DNA of 64,000 nt from the NCBI RefSeq assembly GCF_002906575.1, contig NZ_CP026309.1:3410001-3474000 (forward strand). Direction: 5' to 3'. Under the pieces are notes generated by a model, which saw only the letters and a list, made by a program, of their open reading frames with translations, was not told the DNA's origin and did not search any database. Below, one piece after another: positions 8,930 through 18,551 of this stretch. The DNA is from Salinigranum rubrum. Its GTDB lineage: Archaea; Halobacteriota; Halobacteria; Halobacteriales; Haloferacaceae. Both the position numbers and the translations under genes were made by a program. Position 1 is the stretch's first letter. Each line of letters starts with the position of its first letter.

Positions 8930-9143
8930 GTGAGAGGAGTAGTTCCGAGGTGTCCTTAAGTGGCGTGCGTCGTTTCGGCGGGTTCGATACAGGAGGTGAA
9001 GAGTCGTGCGCTCGTCGGGGCAGAGAACCCTCATCGGACGTTCAGGCGTAGGCCGTGACCGCACACCGACCTCCGGTGTGAACGTATCATGTTATCTGAA
9101 CAACACTTATACCCGGGATAGTCGTGTTAACATTTGACATATA
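8930..9143. promoter_or_regulatory. Divergent promoter region between CARF-like regulator and serine protease
   Basis: A 214-nt intergenic region that becomes AT-rich towards the protease. CTTATA at 9106-9111 lies 33-38 nt before ATG 9144 and is the best TATA candidate for the protease; the leader would be about 10 nt. TTAAGG on the other strand (about 8957-8962) can serve the regulator. No clear palindromic operator was found. Confidence 0.5.
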
Positions 9144-10334
9144 ATGACCGACGATCACGACCACGACCACGACGACCACGGGGAGAAAGACGACGACCGA
9201 TACCGGCGGCCGCCACCGCGTACAGCCGAACCACCGCTCGACCAGAAGGAACTCCTCGACACGGTCGAGCCACGAGAGCCGCTGGTCGATCCCGATACGG
9301 TGTCTCTGGACCTGAGTGACCTGTTGTCCAGCATCGCCACACCACAGGTCGAAATCCGCGATGTGACAGCCCGACGGCTGGACGACGGCCGCCTCTCACC
9401 CGACAAGAAGGGTCGGTACGAGTTCGAGGTCGGACTTCGTCACGCTGGGTTGGGCGAGCACCGATTCGGACCGTCCCCCAAACTCGAGATGGTGGACTTC
9501 GAGCGCGAAGAACCGGTTCGCGGGTATCCCGGCTTCCTGCCGGACCACCGGCCGCTCCGTCTGGTTCCGAAGCGACTGCCGGAGAGACTCGAAGCGAAGC
9601 CACGGATTCACGTGCCGCTCGACGACCTCGACGAGGACGTCGCGGAACCGACGACCGTGTTCTCGCCCGAGGATCGGTACACGTTCAACGACACTGCCTT
9701 CCCGTGGTGTACCGTCGGGCGGATCGACACACCGGGAGGCTACGCGAGTGGGGTGATGATCGGGCCGCGACACGTCCTGACCGTCAGCCACGCGATCCAG
9801 TGGAACGCCGACGGAACCGCCGGATGGGTGAAGTTCACGCCCTCGTACTTCGACGGGAGCGAACCGTTCGGGGTCGCCTGGGGGACCTGGGTGTACTGGG
9901 AGGGCACGAAGGTGGACGGGAGCGACGGAATCTCTCACCCATCGGAGAGCAGACACGACTACGTCGTCGTCGTCCTCAACCAGCGGATGGGGAACCTGAC
10001 GGGGTGGATGGGGTCGCGTCGGTACTCGACGTCGTGGGACGACGAGCCCTACTGGCGGCACATCGGCTATCCGGGCGACCTCGCGTCGGGCGAGCGCCCG
10101 TCGTACGAGCGCGACATCGCGCTGGACGGCGACAGCGAGACACATATGCGGGCGTTGCACCGTGGAGACGTCTGGCCGGGACAGTCCGGAGGACCGTTCT
10201 TCGCGTGGTGGAGCGGCGAGGACTGGCCCCGGGTCGTGAGCGTCCAGAGCGCACAGACGACCAGCGACAACTGGGCGAGCGGCGGCGACCACATGGTCGA
10301 CCTCGTCGTCAGAGCACGGGACGACTTCCCGTAA
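9144..10334 (+). CDS. Trypsin-like serine protease, no signal peptide
   Basis: A 396-aa protein from ATG 9144. The first 25 residues are a striking His/Asp/Glu tract (DDHDHDHDDHGEKDDD), not a secretion signal, so the enzyme appears cytoplasmic or uses another export route. Residues 1-180 are an uncharacterised acidic region; the chymotrypsin-fold part (about 185-390) shows the triad: His216 in LTVSHAI, Asp272 in RHDYVVVVL and Ser348 in WPGQSGGPFF, the layout of V8/glutamyl-endopeptidase-like S1B proteases. The Gly-rich oxyanion loop is intact. Substrate unknown. The His/Asp tract could bind metal ions, which is inference only. Confidence 0.88.
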   Translation: MTDDHDHDHDDHGEKDDDRYRRPPPRTAEPPLDQKELLDTVEPREPLVDPDTVSLDLSDLLSSIATPQVEIRDVTARRLDDGRLSPDKKGRYEFEVGLRHAGLGEHRFGPSPKLEMVDFEREEPVRGYPGFLPDHRPLRLVPKRLPERLEAKPRIHVPLDDLDEDVAEPTTVFSPEDRYTFNDTAFPWCTVGRIDTPGGYASGVMIGPRHVLTVSHAIQWNADGTAGWVKFTPSYFDGSEPFGVAWGTWVYWEGTKVDGSDGISHPSESRHDYVVVVLNQRMGNLTGWMGSRRYSTSWDDEPYWRHIGYPGDLASGERPSYERDIALDGDSETHMRALHRGDVWPGQSGGPFFAWWSGEDWPRVVSVQSAQTTSDNWASGGDHMVDLVVRARDDFP

Positions 10335-10653
10335 CCGTGGCGACGCGGCGGTCGCCAGGGCGCTGAAGCCACGCCACCGAAGCGGCTCCGCCGCTTCGAG
10401 CCGTTCGTTCGCTCGCATGCTCGCTCACGGAGACCTCACCGGCCGATTCGCGCCTTCACTCGCTTCGCTCGTTCGGCCGCTCGTCCCTCGCACGAGTTCG
10501 AACTGGCGAGACCTGCGGTCTCGCGGCTTCCCGCTCGCGTGGCTCACGGGGACGCGACAGAAGTCGCACCAGCGCGCACCACCGCTTCGGCTATCGAGTC
10601 ACTCACCCGACGAAGCATTGACAACTGTTGGCAGAGTACTCGTACCGACCCCC
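10335..10653. repeat. GC-rich modular repeat region R2 upstream of the USP gene
   Basis: No gene. It contains the block GGTCGCCAGGGCGCTGAAGC (10,350-10,369), a perfect 9-bp stem CGAAGCGGC-TCC-GCCGCTTCG (10,378-10,398), and CCGATTCGCGCCTTCACTCG followed by CTTCGCTCGTTCGGCCGCT (about 10,442-10,480). The same three modules recur in a different order at 13,610-13,730. The last 60 nt before ATG 10,654 are less GC-rich (TTGACAACTGTTGGCAGAGT) and may hold the usp promoter. Confidence 0.7.
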
Positions 10654-11361
10654 ATGCCACCCATCGACGAGCTAACCGTCCTCGTACCGGTCGACATCTC
10701 GGGCACGGAGACGCCACCACTGGGCATCATCGACCTGCTCGGCCCGAGTCGGGTGGTACTCTTGGGGTACTTCCCGGTTCCCCGGCAGGCCGAACCGGCG
10801 CTCATCAGAGACGAGTACGAGGCCGACGCGGAGGCGAAGCTCCGAGACATCGCGGAGGGACGACCGGACCTGACGGAGGTGCTCGTCTTCACGCACGACC
10901 GCGAGGCGACCATCGACCGCGTCGCCGACCAGTACGACTGCGACGCGGTGCTTTCGGCCGAACGCGTCGACACCATCGAGCGGGTGCTCGTCCCGCTCCG
11001 GGGCGACGTGAACCTCGAACGCATCGTCTCGGTCGTCGCCGGCCTACTCGACGCGAGCGGTGCGACGGCGACGCTCTTTCACTCGGTGGCCGAGGGTGCG
11101 GACCCGAGCCAGGGGGAGTTCCTCCTCCAGGGCGCCGTCGACCGCCTCGTCGACTACGGTGTCGACGAGGAACGGGTGGACTGGCGACTGGGTGAGACGG
11201 GCGACCCGTCGACCGAAATCGTCGCACTCGGGGGCGAGTACGACCTCGTCGTTCTCGGCGAGACGGAGCCGTCGCTGGCCGAGCGCATCATCGGCGACGT
11301 GCTCTCTCGCATCGTCGACGACGTCGACCGGCCGGCGCTCATCGTGAGGGACGTCACGTGA
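10654..11361 (+). CDS. Universal stress protein family protein (two USP-like halves)
   Basis: Start chosen at ATG 10,654 ([17 protein letters not shown]). The 235-aa protein has two USP-like alpha/beta halves: residues 8-105 begin with a beta strand LTVLVPVDI, and 108-235 begin with [13 protein letters not shown]. The second half ends in [20 protein letters not shown], near the USP nucleotide-binding loop, but the classical G-2x-G-9x-G(S/T) signature is incomplete, so ATP binding is uncertain. It lies 35 nt upstream of the permease-USP fusion and very likely forms an operon with it, suggesting a regulatory or sensing role for that transporter. Confidence 0.85.
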   Translation: MPPIDELTVLVPVDISGTETPPLGIIDLLGPSRVVLLGYFPVPRQAEPALIRDEYEADAEAKLRDIAEGRPDLTEVLVFTHDREATIDRVADQYDCDAVLSAERVDTIERVLVPLRGDVNLERIVSVVAGLLDASGATATLFHSVAEGADPSQGEFLLQGAVDRLVDYGVDEERVDWRLGETGDPSTEIVALGGEYDLVVLGETEPSLAERIIGDVLSRIVDDVDRPALIVRDVT

Positions 11362-11395
11362 GTCTCACTCCGCACGCCGACAGCGGGGCGACCCG

Positions 11396-13527
11396 ATGAG
11401 CGTCGACGGCGGTGAACTGGAGCGAACGCTGGGATTCCTCGAGGCGATGACCCTGGGAGGCGGAACGATGATCGGGGCGGGAATCTTCATCCTCCCCGGC
11501 ATCGCGGCGCAGAACGCCGGGCCGGCGAGCGCTATTTCCTACGCGCTCGCGGGGCTCGTCGCGCTGTTCGCGGCGCTCTCGCTGTCGGAACTGGCGACCG
11601 GGATGCCCATCGCCGGGGGAGCTACCACTACGTCAACCGCGCACTGGGGAGCCTCTTCGGGAGCGTCGTCGGCTGGGGGATGTGGACGGGACTGATGTTC
11701 GCGAGCGCCTTCTACATGATCGGCTTCGGGCAGTACATCGTCGAGCCGATTCCGTTCCTCGACGGGCGCGCCTTCGTCGTCGGCCTGGGACTGGTGGGGC
11801 TCACGCTGCTCGTCGGGGTCAACTACTACGGGACCGAGGAGTCCAGTTCGCTCCAGAACGTCATGATCGGGGCGGAGACCGCGGTCATCCTCGTTTTCGT
11901 CGCCGTCGGCGTCTTCTTCATCGACCCGGCGAACCTCGAGCCGTTCGCCCCCACGGGGGCGAGGGGTGTCGTCGCGACGACCGGCATCGTGTTCATCTCC
12001 TTTCTCGGCTTCGAGATCATCGCGACCGTCGCCGGCGAGATCAAAAACCCCAGTCGCATCATCCCGCTGTCGATGATCCTCTCGGTGGTGCTGGTGACGC
12101 TCCTCTACGTGCTCGTCATGCTCGTCAGCACCGGCGTGCTCGCGGTCGACGTCCTGGCCGCCTCGCCGATTCCGGTCGCCGACGTCATCACGGTGTACCT
12201 GGGTCCGATCGGTGCGGTCGCCATCGTGTTCGCCGCCATCGTCGCCGCTATTTCGAGCTCGAACTCCTCCGTGCTCGCCGCCTCGCGCGTCGTCTACGCC
12301 ATGGGACGCGACGGTATCGTGAGCGAGTGGCTGAACACGAGCCACCCGCGCTTTTTCACCCCCCACCGGGCGATTCTCGTCACCGGCGGGGTGATCGCGC
12401 TCCTCGTCTCGGTCGGCCTCGGCGTCGACGCCATCATCTCGTTGCTCGCCGAGGCGGCGAGCTTCAGCTTCCTCGTCGCCTACTCGCTCGTCCACGTCTC
12501 GCTCGTCGTGTTCCGCCGCGCCGACCCCGACGAGTACGACCCCTCCTTCACCCTCCCGCGCCCGCTGTACCCGCTGGTCCCCGTGCTGGGCGTCGTCTCG
12601 TCGCTCGTCGTCGTCTCGCAGATGGCGCCCGTCATCGTCCTCGTCGGGTCGGGCATCGTCCTCGTCGGGGTCGTCTGGTACGCCGTCTACGCCCGGAGCC
12701 GCGTCGTCGGTGAGGGCCTGCTCCGCGACGCGATTCGACCGAAGCCCGCGAACCCCTACCGGGTCGTCGTCCCCATCGCGAACCCCGAGACCCAGCGGGG
12801 GCTGATTCGACTCGCCGCGGCCAGCGCACGGGCGAACGCCGACGCCGGCGAACCCGAACTCGTCGCGGTCAACGTCGTCCACGTCGAACACCCCTCTCCC
12901 CTGCAGAACGTCGAGGCCGACCGACTGGACCACCAGCGCGACCTGCTCGCCGCGGCCCGGGAGATAGCCGAGGAGGTGGGCGTCCGACTCCGGACCCGCG
13001 CCGTCGTCGCGCCCGACACCGGAGCGGCCCTCCTGAATGCCCTCGACGAGGAGGCGGCCGCAGAGGTCGTGCTGGGGTGGAGCGGGGAGTTCGACGGCAC
13101 GGGACCGGTTCTCGGCCCGACCATCGAGTCCGTGGTCGAGTCGGCGCCGTGCGACGTCGTCCTCGTCGCACTCAGGGAGGACGTCGGAACGCCGGTGGGA
13201 CTCGCCGGGTCCGACTCGCAGGCCGTGGCGGTCGCACGTCGCGTCGCCGAGTTCGCGGCGGTCGACGGGACCACGCCGACGCTGCTGACCGTCAGGTCGA
13301 CCGACGGCGGGGAGGCGAGAGTCGACGCGGCGGCCGTCACCGAACTCGTGGCCGCTGCTGGTGTCGACACCGACGACTTCGAGGTCACGGCGGTGTCGGC
13401 CGACGCGCTTCCGGAGACGCTGGCGCGGTACGGGACCGTCTGCGTCGCCCTGGACGACGGCGCGCTCGTCGAGGTGCTCAGGGACGTGTCGGGGAACGTC
13501 GCACTCGTGGCGGGGAGCGACCGCTGA
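11396..13527 (+). pseudogene. APC-family amino-acid permease with C-terminal USP domain, frameshifted
   Basis: From ATG 11,396 the protein reads [20 protein letters not shown], the APC helix-1 signature, through GMPIAGG, then loses frame at the five-G run 11,615-11,619. With a sixth G it continues [20 protein letters not shown] and on in the next frame to TGA 13,527. The repaired protein is 710 aa: about 12 membrane helices (residues 15-435) typical of APC transporters for amino acids or amines, then a soluble tail of about 260 residues with two USP-like folds (RVVVPIANPETQRGLIRLAA; GWSGEFDGTGPVLGPTIESV). Substrate is unknown. All downstream motifs are intact, so the missing G looks like a base-calling loss. 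Confidence 0.9.
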
Positions 13528-13816
13528 CGACGTCTGTTCGTCTGTTCGCTCGAAGCCGAGGCGCGCGTGATCCGACGGGTGGAGACGACCGACAGACCGG
13601 GCGGGGAGCACAGCGCCGCGCGGTCGCCGGGGCGCTGACGCCACGAGCCTCCCCAGCCGATTCGCGCCCTCGCTCGCTTCGCTCGTTCGGCCGCTTCATC
13701 CACCGAAGCGACTCCGTCGCTTCGAGCCTTCGCTCGTTTCACTCGCGAAGACCTCGCGTGTGCTCGCGGACGGAGCCGCGAGCGTCACGCCAACCGCTCC
13801 GGCTATCGCTGAGTCC
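13528..13816. repeat. GC-rich modular repeat region R3 downstream of the permease
   Basis: No gene. It carries CCGCGCGGTCGCCGGGGCGC (about 13,616-13,635), CCTCCCCAGCCGATTCGCGC, CTCGCTTCGCTCGTTCGGCC (about 13,672-13,692) and a perfect 9-bp stem CGAAGCGAC-TCC-GTCGCTTCG (13,704-13,724). These are the modules of R2 (10,335-10,653) rearranged, in the same orientation, so the USP-permease pair is bracketed by related direct repeats. A transcription-termination or nucleoid role is possible but not shown. Confidence 0.7.
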
Positions 13817-14386
13817 TCACGTCTCACCGAGCGCCGCCAGCACCTCCTCGGTGGTCACCACGTCCGCGAACTCCCCCGACAGGTGCGCCAGCGCCGTCCT
13901 GTGCACCGTCTCGGCGTCGAACACCTCGTCCCCGAGTGTGCGGTCGTGCGTCGCCGTCGCGTCCGAGACGACGAGGGGAGAGAAACCCAGGTTCTCGGCC
14001 ATCCGGGTCGTCGTCGACACGCAGTGGTCGGTGGTGAGGCCGACGACGACCACCGTCTCGTACTCGTGCTCGCGGAGCCACGCCTCCAGCCCGGTTCCGA
14101 TGAAGGCGCTGTTGACGTTCTTGACGTACGCCTGCTCGCCTTCGCGGGGTTCGAACTCGGGCATCCACGCGAAGCCCGGGGCGTCACCTCTGAGGGGGGA
14201 GTCGGGTTCGGTGGAGTCGTGGCGGACGTGCGCGACGGGGAGGCCCTGCGAGCGCCACGCCGCTAAGAGTCGCGCGGCGTTTTCTTCCGCCAGGGGGTTG
14301 TTCCGCTCGCCCCACCCGGGTTCGTCGAAGCCCGTCTGGAGGTCGACGAGGAGCAGGACGGGATTGGAGGGAAGGTCGGGCGACAT
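13817..14386 (-). CDS. Isochorismatase-like cysteine hydrolase
   Basis: A 189-aa alpha/beta hydrolase-like protein of the isochorismatase/nicotinamidase superfamily. The catalytic triad can be placed: Asp15 in [10 protein letters not shown], a lysine around residue 89 in [10 protein letters not shown], and the nucleophilic Cys in [11 protein letters not shown] (about residue 122), preceded by the cis-peptide region VVVGLTTD. The substrate is not evident; nicotinamide, isochorismate and N-carbamoyl amines are all used by relatives. ATG 14,386 is 3 nt after the stop of the YqcI/YcgG gene, so the two are probably cotranscribed. Confidence 0.9.
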   Translation of the reverse strand: MSPDLPSNPVLLLVDLQTGFDEPGWGERNNPLAEENAARLLAAWRSQGLPVAHVRHDSTEPDSPLRGDAPGFAWMPEFEPREGEQAYVKNVNSAFIGTGLEAWLREHEYETVVVVGLTTDHCVSTTTRMAENLGFSPLVVSDATATHDRTLGDEVFDAETVHRTALAHLSGEFADVVTTEEVLAALGET

Positions 14387-14389
14387 GGC

Positions 14390-15205
14390 TCAGTCCGCCG
14401 CCGTCTTCGGCCCCGAGTCGAGCGGCGTCGAGACGGCCTTCGGGTGCTCGCGGGAGACCGTCAGCGGGCACTCGTCGGGGAACTGCGACTCGTCTTCGGA
14501 GAGCATGTACTGGACCCACTCGCGGTCGCCCTCGACGCCCCAGTCGCCGAGGTCGGCGTGGGGGCAGACGCCGTCGTAGTCGGAGAGACGGCCCTGAATG
14601 ACGTCTCTCGCTCGTGCACCGGCGTCGGTGTCGTGGGTGATGCCGTCGAACAGTCGACGGGGCTGGAACGTGATTTCGAGACCGACGGGACAGTACCGGC
14701 TCTTTCGTCGCTCGTAGAAGGGCGCGCGGCAGGTCGGGAACATCGGCTCGCCGCCGAAACAGAACTCCCAGTGGGGGTCTTCGGGTTCTACCGGCAGGTC
14801 GGCGGGCCACGGTTCGGGGTCGTGGACGTGGAGGAACTGCAGGACGTGCCAGAGGCGCTCGTGGTACTCCGCTTCCGACTCGGCCCCGTCGGGCTTGAAG
14901 AAGACGACGAACGACGCGCTGGGCGCGTGGTCGTCGTACGTGGACAGGTACTCCAGGAGGGTGTCGCGGAAGGTGAGAAGCGCGTCCTTGTCGGTGACCG
15001 ACTCCACGGTCGAGTAGAGCGGCCACCCCCTCTCGACCGACTCGACGCCGAAGAAGCAGGGGAACGGCGACCCGTTCCGCTCCCCCAGAAGGCCGTCGCG
15101 GAACGAGGTCCAGTGGGCGGCGACCCAGTCGGGCGCGTCGCCGCCGTCGACGCGCGCCGCGAGCGTCTCTTGGTCGAGCAGGCCCGAGAAGCCCGATTCG
15201 TTCAT
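14390..15205 (-). CDS. YqcI/YcgG family protein (GntA-like)
   Basis: A 271-aa protein with family hallmarks SPFPCFFGVESVERGWPLYS (about 46-65), SFVVFFKPDG, LWHVLQFLHVHDPEPWP and HWEFCFGGEPMFPTCRAPFY. Some members of this family (GntA) are haem-dependent N-hydroxylases acting on guanidino or amine substrates; conserved His and Cys residues here are compatible with that, but activity cannot be inferred for this protein. The downstream isochorismatase-like gene is 3 nt away, so the pair may modify and hydrolyse the same small nitrogen compound. This pairing is inference. Confidence 0.85.
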   Translation of the reverse strand: MNESGFSGLLDQETLAARVDGGDAPDWVAAHWTSFRDGLLGERNGSPFPCFFGVESVERGWPLYSTVESVTDKDALLTFRDTLLEYLSTYDDHAPSASFVVFFKPDGAESEAEYHERLWHVLQFLHVHDPEPWPADLPVEPEDPHWEFCFGGEPMFPTCRAPFYERRKSRYCPVGLEITFQPRRLFDGITHDTDAGARARDVIQGRLSDYDGVCPHADLGDWGVEGDREWVQYMLSEDESQFPDECPLTVSREHPKAVSTPLDSGPKTAAD

Positions 15206-15331
15206 ATTCGATAGTTCGGCGCGAGCGACAAAGGCACTTCGAACCGAACCGCCGAAACGACCGACAGACGTTGTGTTCTGAGCGCTAAAACGACGGAGTT
15301 GGAAGCGCCACGGCCGGTGGTGACCGTACGG

Positions 15332-15730
15332 TCACGGTCCGCTGAAGACGCGCTTCGGGGCGATTCTGAGGATGACCCGCTCGGACTGGATGGGGTTCGG
15401 ATACTCGTCTTCGCCCATGTACCGCTGGGCGAGGACGTCGATGTGCTCGCGGGCGCCCTCGGTCGTGATATCGTCGACGTCGCCGAAGACGGAGAGGAAC
15501 CGATAGGGATTGTCGGGGTCGACCATGCTCGCGCCCACCTTCGGGTTACCCTCGACGTTCTTCGTCTTGCGCCGCTCGCGCTCGGTGTTGACCATGAGGT
15601 GGCCCGTCTCGTCGTCGTAGTCGACCCAGACGGGCGTGACGTGCGGATAGCCCGTCGGCGTCATCGTCGCGAAGTGCGCGAAGGTGGCTTTCTCGAACAG
15701 GTCGTGGACGTCCTCGGGAATCGACTCCAT
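15332..15730 (-). CDS. Pyridoxamine-phosphate-oxidase-like flavin split-barrel protein (PPOX class, possibly F420-dependent)
   Basis: A 132-aa split beta-barrel protein. The opening TFAHFATMTPTGYPHVTPVW (about residues 16-35) is the family cofactor-facing strand pair, followed by LMVNTERERRKTKNVEGNPK, whose basic residues bind the phosphate of FMN or F420. The single-domain size and the NTERERRKTKN motif fit the PPOX class TIGR03618/F420-dependent type, which reduces or oxidises undetermined small molecules. It is not a true PdxH, being too short. Monocistronic, facing the YqcI/YcgG gene's promoter. Confidence 0.88.
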   Translation of the reverse strand: MESIPEDVHDLFEKATFAHFATMTPTGYPHVTPVWVDYDDETGHLMVNTERERRKTKNVEGNPKVGASMVDPDNPYRFLSVFGDVDDITTEGAREHIDVLAQRYMGEDEYPNPIQSERVILRIAPKRVFSGP

Positions 15731-15800
15731 GGGGAAACCACTCTCGGTGACGGCATTTAGTTACCGGCCGAGGACGAGCGGAGCGGCGAGGGGAGAGCGG

Positions 15801-17297
15801 TCAGTCCGCCCGAAGCGCGTCGCTGTCGGTGAAGCGCGTCGCGTTCTCCTCGGGTGCGGCCGTCGTCACGAGCGAGACGCCCACCGTGAGGAGCAGGGAG
15901 AGGACCATCCCGTAGAGAGCGAAGTCCCACCCGAGGTAGGTGGTCGGGAGCGACACGAAGACGTGTGCGAGGTAGAACACCTGTCCGCCGAGGACGCCGG
16001 CGATCATCCCCAACCGGGTGGTCCGCGCCCAGTAGAGCGCGACCATGACGGGCAGGGCGAGTTGAGCGTAGCCGCCGAAGGCGGTGTCTCCGATGCTGAC
16101 GAGGAGGTCGAATCCGCCGCCACCACCGCCGGCGACGAAGAGCGACGCGACGAACGATACGAGGGCGAAGGCGACGACGCCGAGGCGGGCGACCCAGCCC
16201 TCCCTCGTCTCCGAGGCCGTGGGGTTCACCAGCGGGCGGTAGAGGTCCCTGGTGAGGTACGACGACCCCGAGAGGAGCATCGAATCCGAAGAGGACATCA
16301 TCGCGGCCATCGCGCCGGCGATGACGAGCGCCGCGAACCACGCGGGCGTGTACTCGTTCAGGAGCGCGGGGATGACGTTTCCTCCCTCCGGTACCGTCAC
16401 GCCGAGGCCGGCGGCCCACGACCCCAGGAGGAAGGCGGGGACGAAGAGGAGAAGCACCAGAACGGGCCACAGCGCGAACGAACGCTTCAGCACGCGGTCG
16501 TCCTTCGCGACGAAGAAGCGCTGGTTGATCTGCGGGAACATCGTGACCCCGAACGCGATGGTGACGGCGCTCGAAATCATCCACTGCGCCGAGTACAGCC
16601 CACCGCCCAGAGCGATGAACTCGGGTCTCTCGGTCGCCAGTTGCGCGCCGACCGCCGAGAGGCCGCCGACGCTCGTGACGACCCACGCCGCGGCGACCCA
16701 GACGATGCCGAGCATGAACACGCCCTGAAGCGTGTCGGTCCACGCCACGCCCCGGAGGCCGGCGACGACGACGTAGACGATCATGAAGGCCGTGATGAGC
16801 GCCGCGCCGGCCCAGTAGGGGACCGCCCCGTCGGTGAGACCGACGAGCGCCTGCCCGCCACCGACCTGCTGGAGCATCACGTACGGGAAGAGCCAGAACA
16901 GCGAGACGCCCGCGACCAGCGCTCTGAGACTCGTGGACCCGAAGCGGTCGCCGAGCATCTCGCCGAGCGTGACGTAGCCGAACGCCTTGCCGACGAGCCA
17001 CTGCTTGTAGCCGACGACGTACCACAGGATGGCGAAGAGGACGCCGTCCATGAGGCCCATCACGAGAATCCACTCGGGACCGGCCCCGTACGCCAGGTTC
17101 GGCCCGCCGAAGAAAGTGAAGGCCGAGAGGAGCGTCGCGAACGTCGTAAAGAGGAGGACGACGGTCCCCATCGAGCGCGAGGCGAGGTAGTAGTCCTCGG
17201 CCTCGTTGCCCGTCAGTCGGTACGCGAGCAGGCCGACGGCCAGCGCGAGGACGAGGTACGCCCCGACGATGCCGAGCGAGAGACCGAGGTCAGCCAT
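15801..17297 (-). CDS. Sodium:solute symporter (SSS family)
   Basis: Start at ATG 17,297 (MADLGLSLGIVGAYLVLALA), overlapping the DUF3311 stop by 8 nt; the in-frame upstream ATG is inside the partner gene. The 498-aa protein has about 13 hydrophobic helices. SSS landmarks are ASRSMGTVVLLFTTFATLLS (helix 2 region), GYVTLGEMLGDRFGS, and AGAMAAMMSSSDSMLLSGSS, the serine-rich sodium-site helix. Its acidic C terminus is haloarchaeal. Solute unknown: relatives carry pantothenate, proline, acetate or sugars; pairing with a DUF3311 protein is typical of the pantothenate/monocarboxylate-like group. Confidence 0.93.
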   Translation of the reverse strand: MADLGLSLGIVGAYLVLALAVGLLAYRLTGNEAEDYYLASRSMGTVVLLFTTFATLLSAFTFFGGPNLAYGAGPEWILVMGLMDGVLFAILWYVVGYKQWLVGKAFGYVTLGEMLGDRFGSTSLRALVAGVSLFWLFPYVMLQQVGGGQALVGLTDGAVPYWAGAALITAFMIVYVVVAGLRGVAWTDTLQGVFMLGIVWVAAAWVVTSVGGLSAVGAQLATERPEFIALGGGLYSAQWMISSAVTIAFGVTMFPQINQRFFVAKDDRVLKRSFALWPVLVLLLFVPAFLLGSWAAGLGVTVPEGGNVIPALLNEYTPAWFAALVIAGAMAAMMSSSDSMLLSGSSYLTRDLYRPLVNPTASETREGWVARLGVVAFALVSFVASLFVAGGGGGGFDLLVSIGDTAFGGYAQLALPVMVALYWARTTRLGMIAGVLGGQVFYLAHVFVSLPTTYLGWDFALYGMVLSLLLTVGVSLVTTAAPEENATRFTDSDALRAD

Positions 17298-17505
17298 GTC
17301 GCACCCCCATCCCGCGGTCCCACGCACCGCGGGTGAACAGCGCGAAGGCGCACGCGGCGAGCACCATCCAGCCGATGTGCCACCACAGCCACAGCGGGAG
17401 TCCGGCGACGACTGTCGCGTCGCCCCACAGGAACCACGGAATCGCCCCGACGACGAGCAGGGCGAAGACGGGTATCCAGAGGTAATCCGTTCTGGTTCGG
17501 CTCAT
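17290..17505 (-). CDS. DUF3311 small membrane protein, symporter partner
   Basis: A 71-aa protein with two hydrophobic helices (about 8-28 and 36-58; PWFLWGD, LWLWWHIGWMVLAACAF). DUF3311/YhdT-type proteins regularly precede SSS symporters and are thought to be accessory membrane subunits. Its stop overlaps the symporter start by 8 nt, implying translational coupling. Upstream, the palindrome AACCT-AA-AGGTT (17,530-17,541) coincides with the TATA position (about -30) and might be an operator. Confidence 0.88.
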   Translation of the reverse strand: MSRTRTDYLWIPVFALLVVGAIPWFLWGDATVVAGLPLWLWWHIGWMVLAACAFALFTRGAWDRGMGVRHG

Positions 17506-17708
17506 ACAGGGGAAGATAGCCGACAGTCGAACCTAAAGGTTGCTATTTGTGATTCGTAGTCGCATATCGAAGAGAAATTTCCTTCATAGTCCTCGTTTGG
17601 GTGGCGTGAATAGTTCATCGTGAGCGACGCCGGTCCGCCGGCGGTCGAGCGGGACGGCAGACCGGGCCGATGGCGACGCTTTTTGTCCCCCGTGGACGAC
17701 CGGCGCGT

Positions 17709-18410
17709 ATGCAGTACGCGACACAGCTGTACACCCTCCGGTCGCTCTCCCCGGTGGATCGGTGCCGGCCAGTCGTCGACGCGGGCTTCGACGGCGTCGA
17801 ACTCGTCGGCGTGGACCCCCCGGACGGATTCGCCGACCTCGGTCTCGACGTCGCGGCGGCCCACGTGGACGTCGAGACGCTCGAAGCGGACGCGAGTACG
17901 GTGCTCGACCGGGTCCGTGGGGTCGGGACCGACACCCTCGTCGTCCCCATCGTCGAGGAGGAAGCGTTCGCACCGGCACGCGTCGGCGAGACCGCGGCGC
18001 GACTCGACGCGCTCGCCGCCCGGGTCGCGGACGCGGGCGGTCGACTGCTGTATCACAACCACGAGTTCGAGTTCGAGGCGGGGACGTTCGAGCGATGCGT
18101 CGGCGCGACCACGACACTCGGATTCGAACTGGACGTCGGCTGGGCGACGGCCGCCGGAGCCGACCCGGTCTCGCTCGTCGACCGGTTCGGCGAGCGGATG
18201 CCCGTCGTCCATCTGAAGGACGTCCGCGTCGACGACTCGGCTCCGCGGGGTGGCGTTCCCGTCGACCTCGGCGCCGGCGACGTCGACCTGGCGGGCGTCC
18301 TCGCGGCCGCCCGGAAGGCTGACGTCGAGTGGGTCGTCTTCGAGCACGACGACCCGAGGGACCCCGACCGAACGGTGCGTGCGGCGGGCGACTGGCTCGG
18401 GCTCTCGTAA
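17709..18410 (+). CDS. Sugar phosphate isomerase/epimerase (xylose-isomerase-like TIM barrel)
   Basis: Start at ATG 17,709 (MQYATQLYTLRSL), giving 233 aa and the family's usual opening YATQLYTLR. The TIM-barrel metal site is recognisable: Glu/His in YHNHEFEFE (about 108-116), Asp in ELDVGWATAAG, His in PVVHLKDV and Glu in WVVFEHDD. Members isomerise or epimerise sugars, inosose or similar polyols; which one cannot be told. It is read divergently from the DUF3311-symporter pair across a 203-nt AT-richer region, so a common inducer for uptake and metabolism is possible (inference). Confidence 0.88.
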   Translation: MQYATQLYTLRSLSPVDRCRPVVDAGFDGVELVGVDPPDGFADLGLDVAAAHVDVETLEADASTVLDRVRGVGTDTLVVPIVEEEAFAPARVGETAARLDALAARVADAGGRLLYHNHEFEFEAGTFERCVGATTTLGFELDVGWATAAGADPVSLVDRFGERMPVVHLKDVRVDDSAPRGGVPVDLGAGDVDLAGVLAAARKADVEWVVFEHDDPRDPDRTVRAAGDWLGLS

Positions 18411-18551
18411 CCCGCGCTCGGGGCGTCGTCGGGACCACGATAGGTATTTCCACGCCGAGCGGCTAGTGGGAACTCAGTCGCGGAGACGCCCGCGACCTCA
18501 TCACCATCATCGCCCTCACGCGGAGGGCACCTTCACCACGCGACAGTATCC

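Noticed and set aside
7979-10334. Nearby CRISPR array or cas genes for the CARF-like regulator
   Set aside because: No regularly spaced repeats or cas-like proteins were seen anywhere in the window.
11539-13644. Very long minus-strand frame under the APC permease
   Set aside because: It is the usual antisense shadow of a GC-rich coding region (Asp/Arg/Gly/Val low complexity).
10335-13816. Insertion sequence flanking the USP-APC pair
   Set aside because: No transposase and no perfect terminal inverted repeats or target duplications; only related GC-rich blocks.
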